Of a DNA stretch of 64,000 bases, positions 38,689 to 47,826 are shown in pieces (the first letter of the stretch is position 1; the number at the start of each line of letters is the position of its first letter). Under the pieces are notes generated by a model. That model saw only the letters and a list, made by a program, of their open reading frames with translations, searched no databases and was not told the origin of the DNA. The DNA is from Kitasatospora azatica KCTC 9699. GTDB taxonomy: Bacteria; Actinomycetota; Actinomycetes; Streptomycetales; Streptomycetaceae. Location of the stretch: NCBI RefSeq assembly GCF_000744785.1, contig NZ_JQMO01000003.1, positions 868,001-932,000 on the forward strand, read 5' to 3'. Position numbers and translations under genes: made by a program.

Positions 38689-41424
38689 ATGGACACTTCC
38701 GCACACCTCTTTGGACGTGGCATGCGAACACTGCGAACCAGTCGACACTTAAGCCCACGCACCACCCGCACCACCCGCCACACCACCCGGACCACCCTCA
38801 CCGGCGCCTTCGGCGGCGTGCTCGCGATCCTGCTGGCGCTGCTCGGCGGCCAACCCGCCGCGCACGCGGCCACCCCGTCGGCCGGCACCCTCTCGCTGTC
38901 CGGCACCCACACCCTCAACTGGCAAGGCCACTCCTACCCGAGCGGCTCCGTCCCGGACCCGGCCCACTGCCCCACCCAGGCCCAGGACCCGCAGGGAGCG
39001 ACCTGCGACCACTTCGACCTCACCGTCGACGTCCCGGCCGGGTACTGGCAGCAGAACCCGGACGGCGGAGTCCCGCTGTCGATCAACTGGCCCGACGCCA
39101 ACAACGACTTCGACCTCTACATCTACGACAGCGCCGGCCACGAGGTCGCCGAGAGCGCCGGCTCCACCGATCCCGAGGCGACCGTCATCCCCAACGCCTC
39201 CGGCACCTACCACGTCCTGGTGGTCCCGTACGCGGTGACCAACTCGGGCTACAGCGCCACCGCGAGCATCCCGACAGCCACCACCGTCGGCAACGCCACC
39301 GCCATCGCGCCGACCAACGACGGCAACGGCAGCACCACCGGCTACGAGATCCAGGCTGGCGCCGCCCGCGCCCGGATCGAGTTCACCAGCGAGGACGTGT
39401 TCCGTCTCCAGCTCGCGCCTGACGGCACGTTCACCGACCCGGCCGGCCGCGAGATGGTGACCACCGCCCCGTCACCGCTCAAGACCACCCGGGAGTTCGA
39501 CGCCGGCGACTACTACGCCGTCGCCTCCAAGGACCTGGTCCTGCGTGCCTACAAGAGCCCGTTGCGGTTCGCCCTCTACCGGGCCGACAACCGCACCGTG
39601 GTCTGGCAGGAGACCCGCGGCCTGACCTGGACCGAGGACGCGATGCAGCAGACCCTCGCGCGCGGCCCCCAGGAGCAGTTCTACGGCGCCGGCGAGCAGA
39701 ACGGCAGCTTCTCGCACCGCGACCAGACCGTCCACGTGGCCAACAACTTCAACTGGAACGAGGGCGGTTACAACAACTCCCAGCCCTTCTACCTCTCCAG
39801 CGCGGGCTACGGGGTCTTCCGCAACACCTTCGCCCCGGGCGTCTACGACTTCGGCGACCGGGTCCACACCTCGGCCCAGGAGCGCCGCTTCGACGGCTAC
39901 TTCATGACCAGCCCGTCCGGGCCCGACCTGAAGGCCGTCATCGGCCAGTACACCGACCTGGTCGGCAAGCCCTTCATGCCCCCGGTCTACGGCCTGGAGC
40001 CGGGCGACTCCGACTGCTACCTGCACAACGCCAACCGCGGCGAGCGGCACACCCTGGACGCGCTCAAGGTGGCCGACGGCTACACCGCCAACCAGGACCC
40101 GCTCGGCTGGATGCTGGTCAACGACGGCTACGGCTGCGGTGACGAGAACCTCCAGCAGACCGGCCAGGGCCTTCGCGACCACAACATGCAGCTCGGGCTG
40201 TGGACCTCCACCGGTCTGCCCAACCAGGGCGAGGAGGTCAAGGCGGGCGTGCGGGTCCGCAAGCTGGACGTCGGCTGGGTCGGCCCCGGCTACCAGTTCG
40301 CGCTGGACGGCTGCATGCAGGCCAAGGCGGGCATCGAGCAGAACAGCGACGCCCGCGGCTTCGTCTGGCTGCCGGTCTCCTGGGCCGGCGCGCAGCGCTG
40401 CGGCGTGCTCTGGAGCGGCGACCAGACCGGCAGCTACAACTACGTGAAGTGGCAGATCCCGACCTACGCCGGCTCCACGATGTCCGGCATCGCGTACAAC
40501 ACCGGGGACGTCGGCGGCATCTTCGGCAGCGATCCACGGGTGGAGACCCGCGACCTGGAGTGGAAGACCTTCATCCCGACCATCATGACCATGGACGGCT
40601 GGGCGAAGAGCGACAAGCAGCCCTGGCAGTTCGGTCAGCCCTACACCTCGGTCAACACCAAGTACCTGCAGCTGAAGGAGCGGCTGCTGCCGTACCTCTA
40701 CACGCTCGCCGCGCAGGCGCACCAGAGCGGTGTCGGTGCGGTCCGTCCGCTGGTTCTGGAGTATCCGAACGACCCCAACACCTGGGGCGACGCGGCAAAG
40801 TACGAGTTCCTCAGCGGCAAGGACTTCCTGGTCGCTCCGGTCTACGACGCCTCCGAGACCCGCGACGGCATCTACCTGCCGCAGGGCACCTGGGTGGACT
40901 ACTGGACCGGCAAGACCTACCAGGGCCCGACCACCATCAACGGGTACCACGCTCCGCTGGATACCCTGCCGCTCTTCGTCCGTGCGGGCGCGATCGTGCC
41001 AATGTGGCCGCAGGGCACCCTCTCCTGGCAGACCCGGGACACCTCCCGGCTGGACTACGACATCTACGCCCAGGGCAACGCCGACTTCACCCTCTACGAG
41101 GACGACGGCACCACCCGGGCGTACCAGCAGGGTGCCAGCGCCACCCAGCAGGTCACCGTCCGGGCAGCGGGCGAGGGCCACGGCGCCACCCTGGTGACGG
41201 TCGGCCCGAGCACCGGTGACTACGCGGGGAAGCCGGCTGCGCGCAGTTACGAGTTCAGCGTGCACGTCGGCGCCGAGCCCGCGACCGTCCTGCTCGACCA
41301 CCACCCCGTCACCGACTGGAGCTACGACTCGGCGGCCGGCGTGGTGCACATCAAGACCCCTCCGGAGTCCACCAGCAGCAGCTTCTCGCTCCTGCTGGCC
41401 GGCGCCGGCGGCATCGGGCGTTGA
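38689..41424 (+). CDS. Secreted glycoside hydrolase family 31 enzyme
   Basis: Secreted GH31 enzyme of 911 aa, probably an alpha-glucosidase or transglucosidase. An Arg/Thr-rich leader with one hydrophobic segment (AFGGVLAILLALLGG) ends near AHAATP. An N-terminal beta domain (about 45-205) resembles a pre-peptidase C-terminal-type module, then the GH31 N-domain and barrel: QFYGAGEQNG, nucleophile region VRKLDVGWVGPGY, acid/base region LWSGDQTGSYN, NTGDVGGIFGS, and the distal DTLPLFVRAGAIVP and FTLYEDDGTT domains. Codon 21 is TTA (38749-38751), pointing to bldA dependence. Ribosome binding site is weak; ATG at 38722 is an alternative start. A strong terminator follows. Confidence 0.9.
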   Translation: MDTSAHLFGRGMRTLRTSRHLSPRTTRTTRHTTRTTLTGAFGGVLAILLALLGGQPAAHAATPSAGTLSLSGTHTLNWQGHSYPSGSVPDPAHCPTQAQDPQGATCDHFDLTVDVPAGYWQQNPDGGVPLSINWPDANNDFDLYIYDSAGHEVAESAGSTDPEATVIPNASGTYHVLVVPYAVTNSGYSATASIPTATTVGNATAIAPTNDGNGSTTGYEIQAGAARARIEFTSEDVFRLQLAPDGTFTDPAGREMVTTAPSPLKTTREFDAGDYYAVASKDLVLRAYKSPLRFALYRADNRTVVWQETRGLTWTEDAMQQTLARGPQEQFYGAGEQNGSFSHRDQTVHVANNFNWNEGGYNNSQPFYLSSAGYGVFRNTFAPGVYDFGDRVHTSAQERRFDGYFMTSPSGPDLKAVIGQYTDLVGKPFMPPVYGLEPGDSDCYLHNANRGERHTLDALKVADGYTANQDPLGWMLVNDGYGCGDENLQQTGQGLRDHNMQLGLWTSTGLPNQGEEVKAGVRVRKLDVGWVGPGYQFALDGCMQAKAGIEQNSDARGFVWLPVSWAGAQRCGVLWSGDQTGSYNYVKWQIPTYAGSTMSGIAYNTGDVGGIFGSDPRVETRDLEWKTFIPTIMTMDGWAKSDKQPWQFGQPYTSVNTKYLQLKERLLPYLYTLAAQAHQSGVGAVRPLVLEYPNDPNTWGDAAKYEFLSGKDFLVAPVYDASETRDGIYLPQGTWVDYWTGKTYQGPTTINGYHAPLDTLPLFVRAGAIVPMWPQGTLSWQTRDTSRLDYDIYAQGNADFTLYEDDGTTRAYQQGASATQQVTVRAAGEGHGATLVTVGPSTGDYAGKPAARSYEFSVHVGAEPATVLLDHHPVTDWSYDSAAGVVHIKTPPESTSSSFSLLLAGAGGIGR

Positions 41425-41490
41425 CCCGGATCCCACGGCACCCCCGCCATGACGCACCCGCAGTAGTGCATCCGCAGTAACGCACCGAAC

Positions 41491-41524
41491 TCGCCGGGGC
41501 GGGACCACACGCCCGCCCCGGCGA
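41491..41524 (+). terminator. Strong hairpin terminator after the GH31 gene
   Basis: Perfect 13-bp arms, TCGCCGGGGCGGG (41491-41503) and CCCGCCCCGGCGA (41512-41524), with an eight-base loop, 67 bp after the GH31 stop. Confidence 0.85.
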
Positions 41525-41547
41525 CACCCCTTCGCAAATGGGATGAT

Positions 41548-41561
41548 CAGACCAAGGTCTG
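41548..41561. promoter_or_regulatory. Short palindrome upstream of the PAS-GAF-SpoIIE gene
   Basis: CAGACC-AA-GGTCTG, perfect 6-bp arms, lies 33 bp before the start of the phosphatase gene and just after the GH31 terminator; possible operator. Confidence 0.4.
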
Positions 41562-41594
41562 TCCAGGCCTGGGACACCCATCAGCGGAGAGATC

Positions 41595-43433
41595 ATGGCT
41601 CCGGACCAGCCAAATTCCCCGGATCCGGCCCGTTCCCCGGACCCACCTCGTTCCCCGGACCCGCCCCGTTCCCCGGACCCGCTCGCCTTCCTCAGCGGCC
41701 GCGAGACCGAGCAGCTGCTCGATGCCCTGGCCCCCGGCCCCGACGGCCCGATTCTCGCGCCGCTGCTGACCGACTACCGCCTGATCCGCCAGATCCTGGA
41801 CCGGGCCGGCCTCGGCATCGCCATCCTGGACACCCAGCTCCGCTACCGCTACGTCAACCAGACCCTCGCCGAGATCAACGGCGTCCCGGCCACCGAGCAC
41901 ACCGGCCGCCGGATCGCCGAGGTGGTCCCGGGCATCGATGTCGCCGCCGCCGAGAAGACCCTGCGCGCGGTACTCACCGACGGCTTGCCCCGGTCGCACA
42001 CCGTCGAGGGCACCACCGCCTCCGGTCCCGCCGGCGAGCTGCGCTGGTGGCACAACTCCTACTACCGCCTCGACGACCCGGACAGCGCGGGCACGCCGAG
42101 CAGCACCCCGCTCGGGGTGGTCGCCATGGTCCTGGAGATCACCGAAGACCGCCGGATCCGCCAGGCCCTGGACCGGGCCCGCACCCGGCTGGCCCTGCTG
42201 GACGAGGCAGCCACCCGGATCACCACCACCCTGGACGTCGAACAGGCCGCCAAGGAGTTGACACGCCTGCTGGTCCCCCGGCTCGCCGACGCCGCCGTGG
42301 TGGACATCCTGGAACTCGATCCGCACCGCGCGGCCGAGCTGATGCTACGTCGGCTCGCCCTGAGCACGACCCCCGAGCTGATCCGGGCCGGCCGCTACGT
42401 CGGCGCGCCCGGCACCCTGGTCCGCCCGCAGGCCGGCTCCTCGCTCGCCCGCTGCGTGATCGAGCGGGTCCCGGTCGTGCTCAACCACCCCACCGACGAG
42501 GAGATCCGTCAGACCGCCGCCCATCCGCAGCGGCTCACCTGGTACCGCCGCCTCGGCCTGCACTCGGCCGCCTTCATCCCGCTCACCGTCGGCAGCACCG
42601 TGATCGGCGCCGTGACGCTCGGTCGGGCCGGCGCCTCCCCGGAGTTCACCCCGGACGACGTCGCGCTGATGGTCGAACTGGCCGATCGGGCCGGGCCCGG
42701 AATCAACAACGCGCAGCGTTACGCACACGAGCACGAGTCGGCGTTGGCGCTGCAGCGCGCGCTGCTGGCCGAGCCGATGACTCCGCATCCGAACGTCGAG
42801 TGTGCGCTGCGCTACCTGCCGGCCGGCGCCTCCGCCGAGGTCGGCGGCGACTGGTACGACACGGTGGCGCTGCCGGGCGGCCGCACCCTGCTGGTGGTGG
42901 GCGACGTGATGGGCCACGGCCTGGACGCCGCAGCCGCGATGAGCGAGTACCGCTCGCTGGTCCGCGCCCTGGCCCTGCAACGCCGGTCGCCGGCCGGGAT
43001 CCTCAACGAGGCCGAGCGGATCGTCGAGGCGCTCGCCCCGGAACGGGTGGCGACCTGTCTGCTGGCCCTGGTCGACCCGGTCCAACAGCGCGCCACCTTC
43101 GCCAATGCCGGCCATCTGCCGCCACTGCACCTTCGGCCCAAGGCTCACAGCCACCTGCTCGACCTGCCGGTCGGCCCGCCGCTGGGCGCCGGCCTCGGCG
43201 ACTACCAGCAGCTGACCGTGCCCTTCGCCCCCGGAACGGTCCTGCTGCTCTACACCGACGGCCTGATCGAGCGGCGCGGCACCGACATCGAGGAGTCGCT
43301 GCGCGCACTGCGCGACCTGCCGCTCGACCCGGCGGCCCCGTTGGAGCACCTGATCGACACGGCGCTGACCGGACTCGCCGCCGGCCATGGCGAGGACGAC
43401 GTGGCGCTGCTCGCGGCCCGCCTCGCACTGTAA
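41595..43433 (+). CDS. PAS-GAF-PP2C (SpoIIE/RsbU-type) phosphatase
   Basis: Sensor phosphatase of 612 aa. A Pro-rich start with repeated RSPDPP is followed by a PAS domain (about 60-185: LIRQILDRAGLGIAILDTQLRYRYVNQTLAEING), a GAF domain (about 200-370) and a SpoIIE-type PP2C domain (about 390-612) with AEVGGDWYDTVALPGGRTLLVVGDVMGHG, NAGHLPPL, LLLYTDGLIERR and GHGEDDVALL holding the metal-binding aspartates. Such proteins dephosphorylate anti-sigma antagonists and so tune alternative sigma factors. ATG at 41595; DNA of the first codons contains an 18-bp repeat matching the RSPDPP units. Confidence 0.92.
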   Translation: MAPDQPNSPDPARSPDPPRSPDPPRSPDPLAFLSGRETEQLLDALAPGPDGPILAPLLTDYRLIRQILDRAGLGIAILDTQLRYRYVNQTLAEINGVPATEHTGRRIAEVVPGIDVAAAEKTLRAVLTDGLPRSHTVEGTTASGPAGELRWWHNSYYRLDDPDSAGTPSSTPLGVVAMVLEITEDRRIRQALDRARTRLALLDEAATRITTTLDVEQAAKELTRLLVPRLADAAVVDILELDPHRAAELMLRRLALSTTPELIRAGRYVGAPGTLVRPQAGSSLARCVIERVPVVLNHPTDEEIRQTAAHPQRLTWYRRLGLHSAAFIPLTVGSTVIGAVTLGRAGASPEFTPDDVALMVELADRAGPGINNAQRYAHEHESALALQRALLAEPMTPHPNVECALRYLPAGASAEVGGDWYDTVALPGGRTLLVVGDVMGHGLDAAAAMSEYRSLVRALALQRRSPAGILNEAERIVEALAPERVATCLLALVDPVQQRATFANAGHLPPLHLRPKAHSHLLDLPVGPPLGAGLGDYQQLTVPFAPGTVLLLYTDGLIERRGTDIEESLRALRDLPLDPAAPLEHLIDTALTGLAAGHGEDDVALLAARLAL

Positions 43434-43488
43434 ACACCCCCGACGCAACACCCCCGACGCAACACCCCCGACGCAACACCCCCGACTC
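43433..43488. repeat. 14-bp tandem repeat after the phosphatase gene
   Basis: Four head-to-tail copies of AACACCCCCGACGC, the last ending TC, starting at the last base of the stop codon. Confidence 0.75.
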
Positions 43489-43617
43489 AGCAACTCCTAC
43501 TCAGCAGCCTCTACGTAATAACCCCTCAGCGCTCTTGCCACTTACCTCAGCATGCGCTTAGCTAGGTAATGCCTCCAGCGCCCAAGCACCCATTACATCC
43601 ACCAGGAAGGCAGCGCC

Positions 43618-44439
43618 ATGTCCGACCAGACCCTCACCGAAGCCGGCACCAACATCAACACCAACACGGAAGCCGACACCGGCGCCGACCCCGAGCGCGC
43701 CTACTGGGCCGGCTGGCAGCGCAGTTGGGACCGCCAGCAGGAGTGGTACCTGCCCGACCGCGAGGAGCGGTTCCGGGTGATGCTCGACCTGGTCGAGGCC
43801 GTCACCGGGCCCGCACCCCGGGTGCTCGACCTGGCCTGCGGCACCGCCAGCATCACCGGGCGCCTCCTGACCCGGCTTCCGCAGGCGAGCAGCGTGGGCG
43901 TCGACCTCGACCCGGCGCTGCTCGCGATCGCCGAGGGCCACTTCCGCGCGGAACCCCGGCTGACCCTGGTCACCGCCGACCTGCGCGAGCCCGACTGGAC
44001 CGCCGCGCTTCCCGCCGGCCCGTTCGACGCTGTGCTGACCGCCACCGCGCTGCACTGGCTGAGCGCGGAGGACCTGCTGCGGCTCTACCGCGATGTGGCG
44101 GGCCTGCTCCGCCCCGGCGGGATCTTCATGAACGCCGACCACAGCCCGCACCCCGCCAGTGCGCTGCTGAACGCCGCCGACCGCGCGCTGCAGCGCCGCC
44201 GCCAGGCGGAAAAGCAGGCCTCCGGGGTGCCGGACTGGTCCCGGTGGTGGCAGCTCGCCGCCGCCGATCCCCGCCTCGCCGAGGCGGTGGCCGCCCGCTC
44301 CACGCTCTACCGCGACCACCAGGACGGCGCCACCCACTCGGCCGAGTGGCAGACCGCTCGGCTGCTCGAATCCGGGTTCAGCGAGGTCGCCGTCCCCTGG
44401 CGCTCACTCTCCGACGCCCTGGTCGCCGCGCTCCGCTGA
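43618..44439 (+). CDS. Class I SAM-dependent methyltransferase
   Basis: Methyltransferase of 273 aa. SAM-binding motif I is VLDLACGTASITGRLL (about residues 70-85), followed by the acidic GVDLDPALLAIAEGH and motif VLTATALHWLSAEDLLRLYRDVAGLLRPGGIFMNADHS. The substrate is not evident. A Thr/Asn-rich N-terminus (NINTNTEADTGAD) precedes the domain. ATG at 43618 has AAGGCAG upstream. Single gene, convergent with the DUF1269-like gene. Confidence 0.9.
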   Translation: MSDQTLTEAGTNINTNTEADTGADPERAYWAGWQRSWDRQQEWYLPDREERFRVMLDLVEAVTGPAPRVLDLACGTASITGRLLTRLPQASSVGVDLDPALLAIAEGHFRAEPRLTLVTADLREPDWTAALPAGPFDAVLTATALHWLSAEDLLRLYRDVAGLLRPGGIFMNADHSPHPASALLNAADRALQRRRQAEKQASGVPDWSRWWQLAAADPRLAEAVAARSTLYRDHQDGATHSAEWQTARLLESGFSEVAVPWRSLSDALVAALR

Positions 44440-44473
44440 AGACCCTCCCCGGACTCCGGCCCCAGCGCTCACC

Positions 44474-44992
44474 TCACAGCTCCCCCCGCTCCGCCCGCCC
44501 AGCCTCCTCCGCCGCGGTCTCCGCCGCCCGCACCTCCGCCGCGACCTCCGCCGCGGGGCGCCGGATCAACCGGCCCCCGTGGCGCGCCGCCAGTGCGTCC
44601 AGCGGCGCCGGGTCCGACTCGTGCGCCTCGACGATCAGCATCGCGTGGCCCTCGGCCAAGTCCTTGCTGTAGACCAGCAGCCCCTCGGCCCCGTCCTGGA
44701 AGTGCCGCAGCTCGGCCGCCCCGCCCAGCACCGTTCCGGCCGTCCAGCCGAGCAGGACGCCGACCGGCCCGCCGAACAGTCCGAGCAGGCCGCCGACGAT
44801 CCCGGTCGCCACGGTGGGCGTGCCGGCGCCGCGCACCCAGCTCTCGGGTGTGTCGAGCAGGCCCTCCGTCGAGCGGGTCAGCACGGCGGCCTGCTGGACC
44901 CCGCGGAGTTCCTTCGCCTCACCGAAGGCGTCGAGCGCCGCCTGCGGGCTGTCGAAGGTGATGAACAGCATGTGCTGCGTCTCGTCCGCCAT
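44474..44992 (-). CDS. DUF1269-like membrane protein
   Basis: Protein of 172 aa with a ferredoxin-like start (HMLFITFDSPQAALDAFGEAKEL), a central Gly-rich hydrophobic hairpin (VATGIVGGLLGLFGGPVGVLLGWTAGTVLGG) and a second alpha-beta part ending in a Glu/Ala-rich helix, the layout of DUF1269/general-stress-17M-like proteins. Function unknown. ATG at 44990-44992 chosen because GAGG lies seven bases before it; an ATG six bases upstream is too close to that site. Confidence 0.8.
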   Translation of the reverse strand: MADETQHMLFITFDSPQAALDAFGEAKELRGVQQAAVLTRSTEGLLDTPESWVRGAGTPTVATGIVGGLLGLFGGPVGVLLGWTAGTVLGGAAELRHFQDGAEGLLVYSKDLAEGHAMLIVEAHESDPAPLDALAARHGGRLIRRPAAEVAAEVRAAETAAEEAGRAERGEL

Positions 44993-45012
44993 CGTCATTC
45001 CTCTCCGGAGCT

Positions 45013-45086
45013 CGTACCGCAAACCCGTACCGCAATCCCGTACCGCACACCCGTACCGCCATCCCCCACCGCACACCCGTACCGTG
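45013..45086. repeat. 13-bp tandem repeat upstream of the DUF1269-like gene
   Basis: Five full and one partial copies of a 13-bp unit CGTACCGCAMWCC (CGTACCGCAAACC, CGTACCGCAATCC, CGTACCGCACACC and variants) lie in the promoter between the DUF1269-like and apolipoprotein N-acyltransferase genes. Confidence 0.75.
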
Positions 45087-45230
45087 CACGTTAGGTGCCA
45101 CGAGCTGAAACGGCGTCAGCACCGCGCCCAACCGTTGAAGAACTGAACCGGGGACGAACTCCGCGCGACACGCCCAAGCTGCAGCGCACGAGTCATGGTG
45201 GTGACGCCGGAAGAAGCGGAGAATCGGATC

Positions 45231-47003
45231 ATGCCGCTCCGCCCCGCGCTCTCCGATCCCGCCCGGTACGGCTCGCTGGCCGCGGGCATGCTGCCGGTGC
45301 TGGCCTTTCCCACCGCCGATCTGGAGTGGCTCGCCTGGGTCGCCCTGGTTCCTGGTCTGCTGCTCTGCCAACGCGCGCCGCGGGCCCGGGAGGCGGTGGT
45401 GCGCGGCTGGTGGTTCGGCGCGGGATTCGTGCTGGCGGCGATGTACTGGCTGGTGCCCACGGTCGGCCCCGGCCTGGTGCTGATCGCCGTGCTGTTCGGC
45501 GCGCTGCAGGGCGCGGTGGGCCTGGCCGTCTGGCTGCTGCTGCGTCCCCCGCTGACGGCGCGTCGGGCGTTGGCGGCGCTGCTGGTCGTCCCGTCGGTCT
45601 GGGTGCTCACCGAGTTCGCCCGGTCCTGGCAGGCGCTGGGCGGGCCGTGGGCGCTGCTCGGCGCCACCCAGTGGCGCCATCCGACCGTGCTGGCACTGGC
45701 CTCGGTCGGCGGTGTCTGGCTGCTCAGCGCCGCGGTGGTGGCGGTGAACACCGCCGTCCTGATCGCCCTGCTGGCGGAGCGCACCGCCGTGCGCGCCGGC
45801 GCCGTCTGGGCGGGCGCCGCGGTGCTGCTGGCCGGCCCGGTGGTCTTCGCGCTCACTCCGGGCCCGGCCACCGCCCGCACCGCCACCGTCACCCTGGTCC
45901 AGCCCGGCCAGACCCCGGACGGCGCGGCCCGCCTGGACGCCTCCGCCGCGCTGACCACCCAGCTCGCCACCCAGCCGACCACCCAGCTCACCCCCCGCCC
46001 GCAGGACCGCCCCGACCTGATCGTCTGGGGCGAGAGCAGCATCACCACCGACCTGTCCCGCGATGCGCCGACCCTGGCCAGGCTGCGTGCCCTGGCCGCC
46101 ACCACCGGCACCGACCTGCTGGTCAACGAGGACGCCCGCAAAGCCGACGGGCACATCTCCAAGGACGCCGTGCTGGTCGACCAGGACGGCATCCGGGCCC
46201 GTTACGCCAAGATGCGGCTGGTGCCGTTCGGCGAGTACATCCCGTTCCGCTCGGCGCTCGGCTGGCTGACCGGGATCAGCAAGGCGGCCGACGAGAACCG
46301 CACCCCGGGCCACGACTTCCACCTCTTCCAGCCGGTCGACCGATCCGGCCGCCCGCTGCCGACCGGGGTACTGATCTGCTTCGAGTCGGCCTTCCCCGAC
46401 CTCTCCAGGACCGCCGTCCTGCAGGGCGCCCAGCTGATCGTCTACCAGTCGGCCACCTCCACCTTCCAGGACACCTGGGCCCCGGCCCAGCACGCCTCGC
46501 TGGCCGCGCTGCGCGCCGCGGAGACCGGCCGGCCGGTGGTTCAGGGGGCACTGACCGGCGTCTCGGTGGCCTTCGACCCGCAGGGCCGCGAACTCGCCCG
46601 GCTCGGCACCGGCGAGAAGGGCGCGCTCACCGTCCACCTCGCGCTGCCGGACCCGGGTTTTCGCACCTGGTACGACCGGCTGGGTGACGTGGTGCCCTGG
46701 ACGGCGCTGCTGGTCACCCTCGCCGCGATCGGCTACGGCCTGCGCCCACGCCGCGCGGTCCCACCAGTGCGAGAAGTCGCAGCCGCGGCTACTCCTTCTG
46801 CTTCGCCCGGCTCGGCTGCACCCGAGCGGGCTCGCCTGGCATCTTCGGGTGGTCCGGCGGGTAGGGCATCTCGCCGAGTCCCTCGTCGTGCTCCTGACGG
46901 TGTGACAGCTCCAGCACCGCCTCCAGGCCGAAGGCGTGGTCGCCCAGCTCCGCCCACGGATCGCCCAGCTCGGCCAGCCGGTCCGGGACCGTCCGCAGGG
47001 TGA
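45231..47003 (+). CDS. lnt: Apolipoprotein N-acyltransferase
   Basis: Membrane enzyme adding the third acyl chain to lipoproteins. About 590 aa: six or more N-terminal helices, then a nitrilase-type domain with the catalytic Glu in VWGESSI, Lys in RYAKMRLVPFGEY and Cys in GVLICFESAFPDL, and a last helix VPWTALLVTLAAIGYGL. The ATG at 45231 has GGAG upstream; an ATG at 45195 lacks one. The final about 80 residues (from RRAVPP) are low complexity and antisense to the convergent LigD polymerase gene, overlapping it by 215 bp, so the native stop may have been lost or moved. Confidence 0.9.
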   Translation: MPLRPALSDPARYGSLAAGMLPVLAFPTADLEWLAWVALVPGLLLCQRAPRAREAVVRGWWFGAGFVLAAMYWLVPTVGPGLVLIAVLFGALQGAVGLAVWLLLRPPLTARRALAALLVVPSVWVLTEFARSWQALGGPWALLGATQWRHPTVLALASVGGVWLLSAAVVAVNTAVLIALLAERTAVRAGAVWAGAAVLLAGPVVFALTPGPATARTATVTLVQPGQTPDGAARLDASAALTTQLATQPTTQLTPRPQDRPDLIVWGESSITTDLSRDAPTLARLRALAATTGTDLLVNEDARKADGHISKDAVLVDQDGIRARYAKMRLVPFGEYIPFRSALGWLTGISKAADENRTPGHDFHLFQPVDRSGRPLPTGVLICFESAFPDLSRTAVLQGAQLIVYQSATSTFQDTWAPAQHASLAALRAAETGRPVVQGALTGVSVAFDPQGRELARLGTGEKGALTVHLALPDPGFRTWYDRLGDVVPWTALLVTLAAIGYGLRPRRAVPPVREVAAAATPSASPGSAAPERARLASSGGPAGRASRRVPRRAPDGVTAPAPPPGRRRGRPAPPTDRPARPAGPGPSAG

Positions 47004-47799
47004 AGTCCCGAGGTGCGACCTGGTCCAGCTCCTCCCAGCGCAGCGGGGTGGAGACGGTGGCCTCCGGCCGGGCGCGCAGCGAGTAGGCGGAGGCGATGGT
47101 GCGGTCCCGGGCCATCTGGTTGTAGTCGACGAAGAGCTTCTCGCCGCGCTCCTCCTTCCACCAGGCGGTGGTGACCTGCTCGGGCATCCGGCGCTCGAGC
47201 TCCCGGCCGAGCGCGATGGCGCAGCGGCGCACTTCGGAGAAGGTCCAGTTCGGCGTGATCGGCACGTAGACGTGCAGGCCGCGCCCGCCGGAGGTCTTGG
47301 GCCAGCCGCGCAGCCCGTACTCGCCGAGCAGCTCGCGCAGCTGGTGCGCGGCGCGCACCGCGTCGGTGAAGTCGGTGCCGGGCTGAGGGTCGAGATCCAG
47401 CCGCAGCTCGTCGGGCCGGTCGGTGTCGGTGCGCCGGACCGGCCAGGGGTGGAAGGTCAGGCAGCCGAGGTTGGCAGCCCAGAGCACGGCGGCCGGCTCG
47501 CTGGGGCAGATCTCGTCGGCGAACCGTCCGCTGGGGAAGGCGATCCGGGCGGTGGGCAGCCAGTCGGGCGTGTTCTTCGGCGCCCGCTTCTGGTAGAAGA
47601 ACTCGCCCTCCACGCCGTCGGGGAACCGTTGCAGCGTGGTCGGCCGGTCGCGCAGGGCGCGCAGCGCCGCTTCGGCGACGGCCTGGTAGTAGTGCGCCAC
47701 GTCCAGCTTGGTGTAGCCGGGACCGGGGAAGTACACCTTGCTCGGATTGGTCAGCCGCACAGTGCGCCCGCCGACCTCCAGTTCCACCGCTTCGCCCAT
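46789..47799 (-). CDS. LigD-type NHEJ polymerase/primase domain protein
   Basis: Second stand-alone LigD POL-type protein, 336 aa. Blocks: LTNPSKVYFPGPGYTKLDVAHYY, TLQRFPDGVEGEFFYQKRAP, catalytic Asp pair in LRLDLDPQPGTDF, GWPKTSGGRGLHVYVPI and KLFVDYNQMARDRTIASAYSLR. It has a C-terminal tail of about 40 residues with EMPYPPDHPKMPGEP. Divergent from an ATP-dependent DNA ligase, together making the POL and LIG activities of LigD as separate proteins. ATG at 47797-47799. Its 3' end is overlapped by lnt on the other strand. Confidence 0.92.
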   Translation of the reverse strand: MGEAVELEVGGRTVRLTNPSKVYFPGPGYTKLDVAHYYQAVAEAALRALRDRPTTLQRFPDGVEGEFFYQKRAPKNTPDWLPTARIAFPSGRFADEICPSEPAAVLWAANLGCLTFHPWPVRRTDTDRPDELRLDLDPQPGTDFTDAVRAAHQLRELLGEYGLRGWPKTSGGRGLHVYVPITPNWTFSEVRRCAIALGRELERRMPEQVTTAWWKEERGEKLFVDYNQMARDRTIASAYSLRARPEATVSTPLRWEELDQVAPRDFTLRTVPDRLAELGDPWAELGDHAFGLEAVLELSHRQEHDEGLGEMPYPPDHPKMPGEPARVQPSRAKQKE

Positions 47800-47826
47800 G
47801 GCTCCACGCTAGGCCGGGCGCCCCGG

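Noticed and set aside
43433..43488. Possible CRISPR array (also the repeats at 45013, 47827 and 58501)
   Set aside because: Units are 13-21 bp and directly adjoining with no unique spacers, and there are no cas genes; these are minisatellites.
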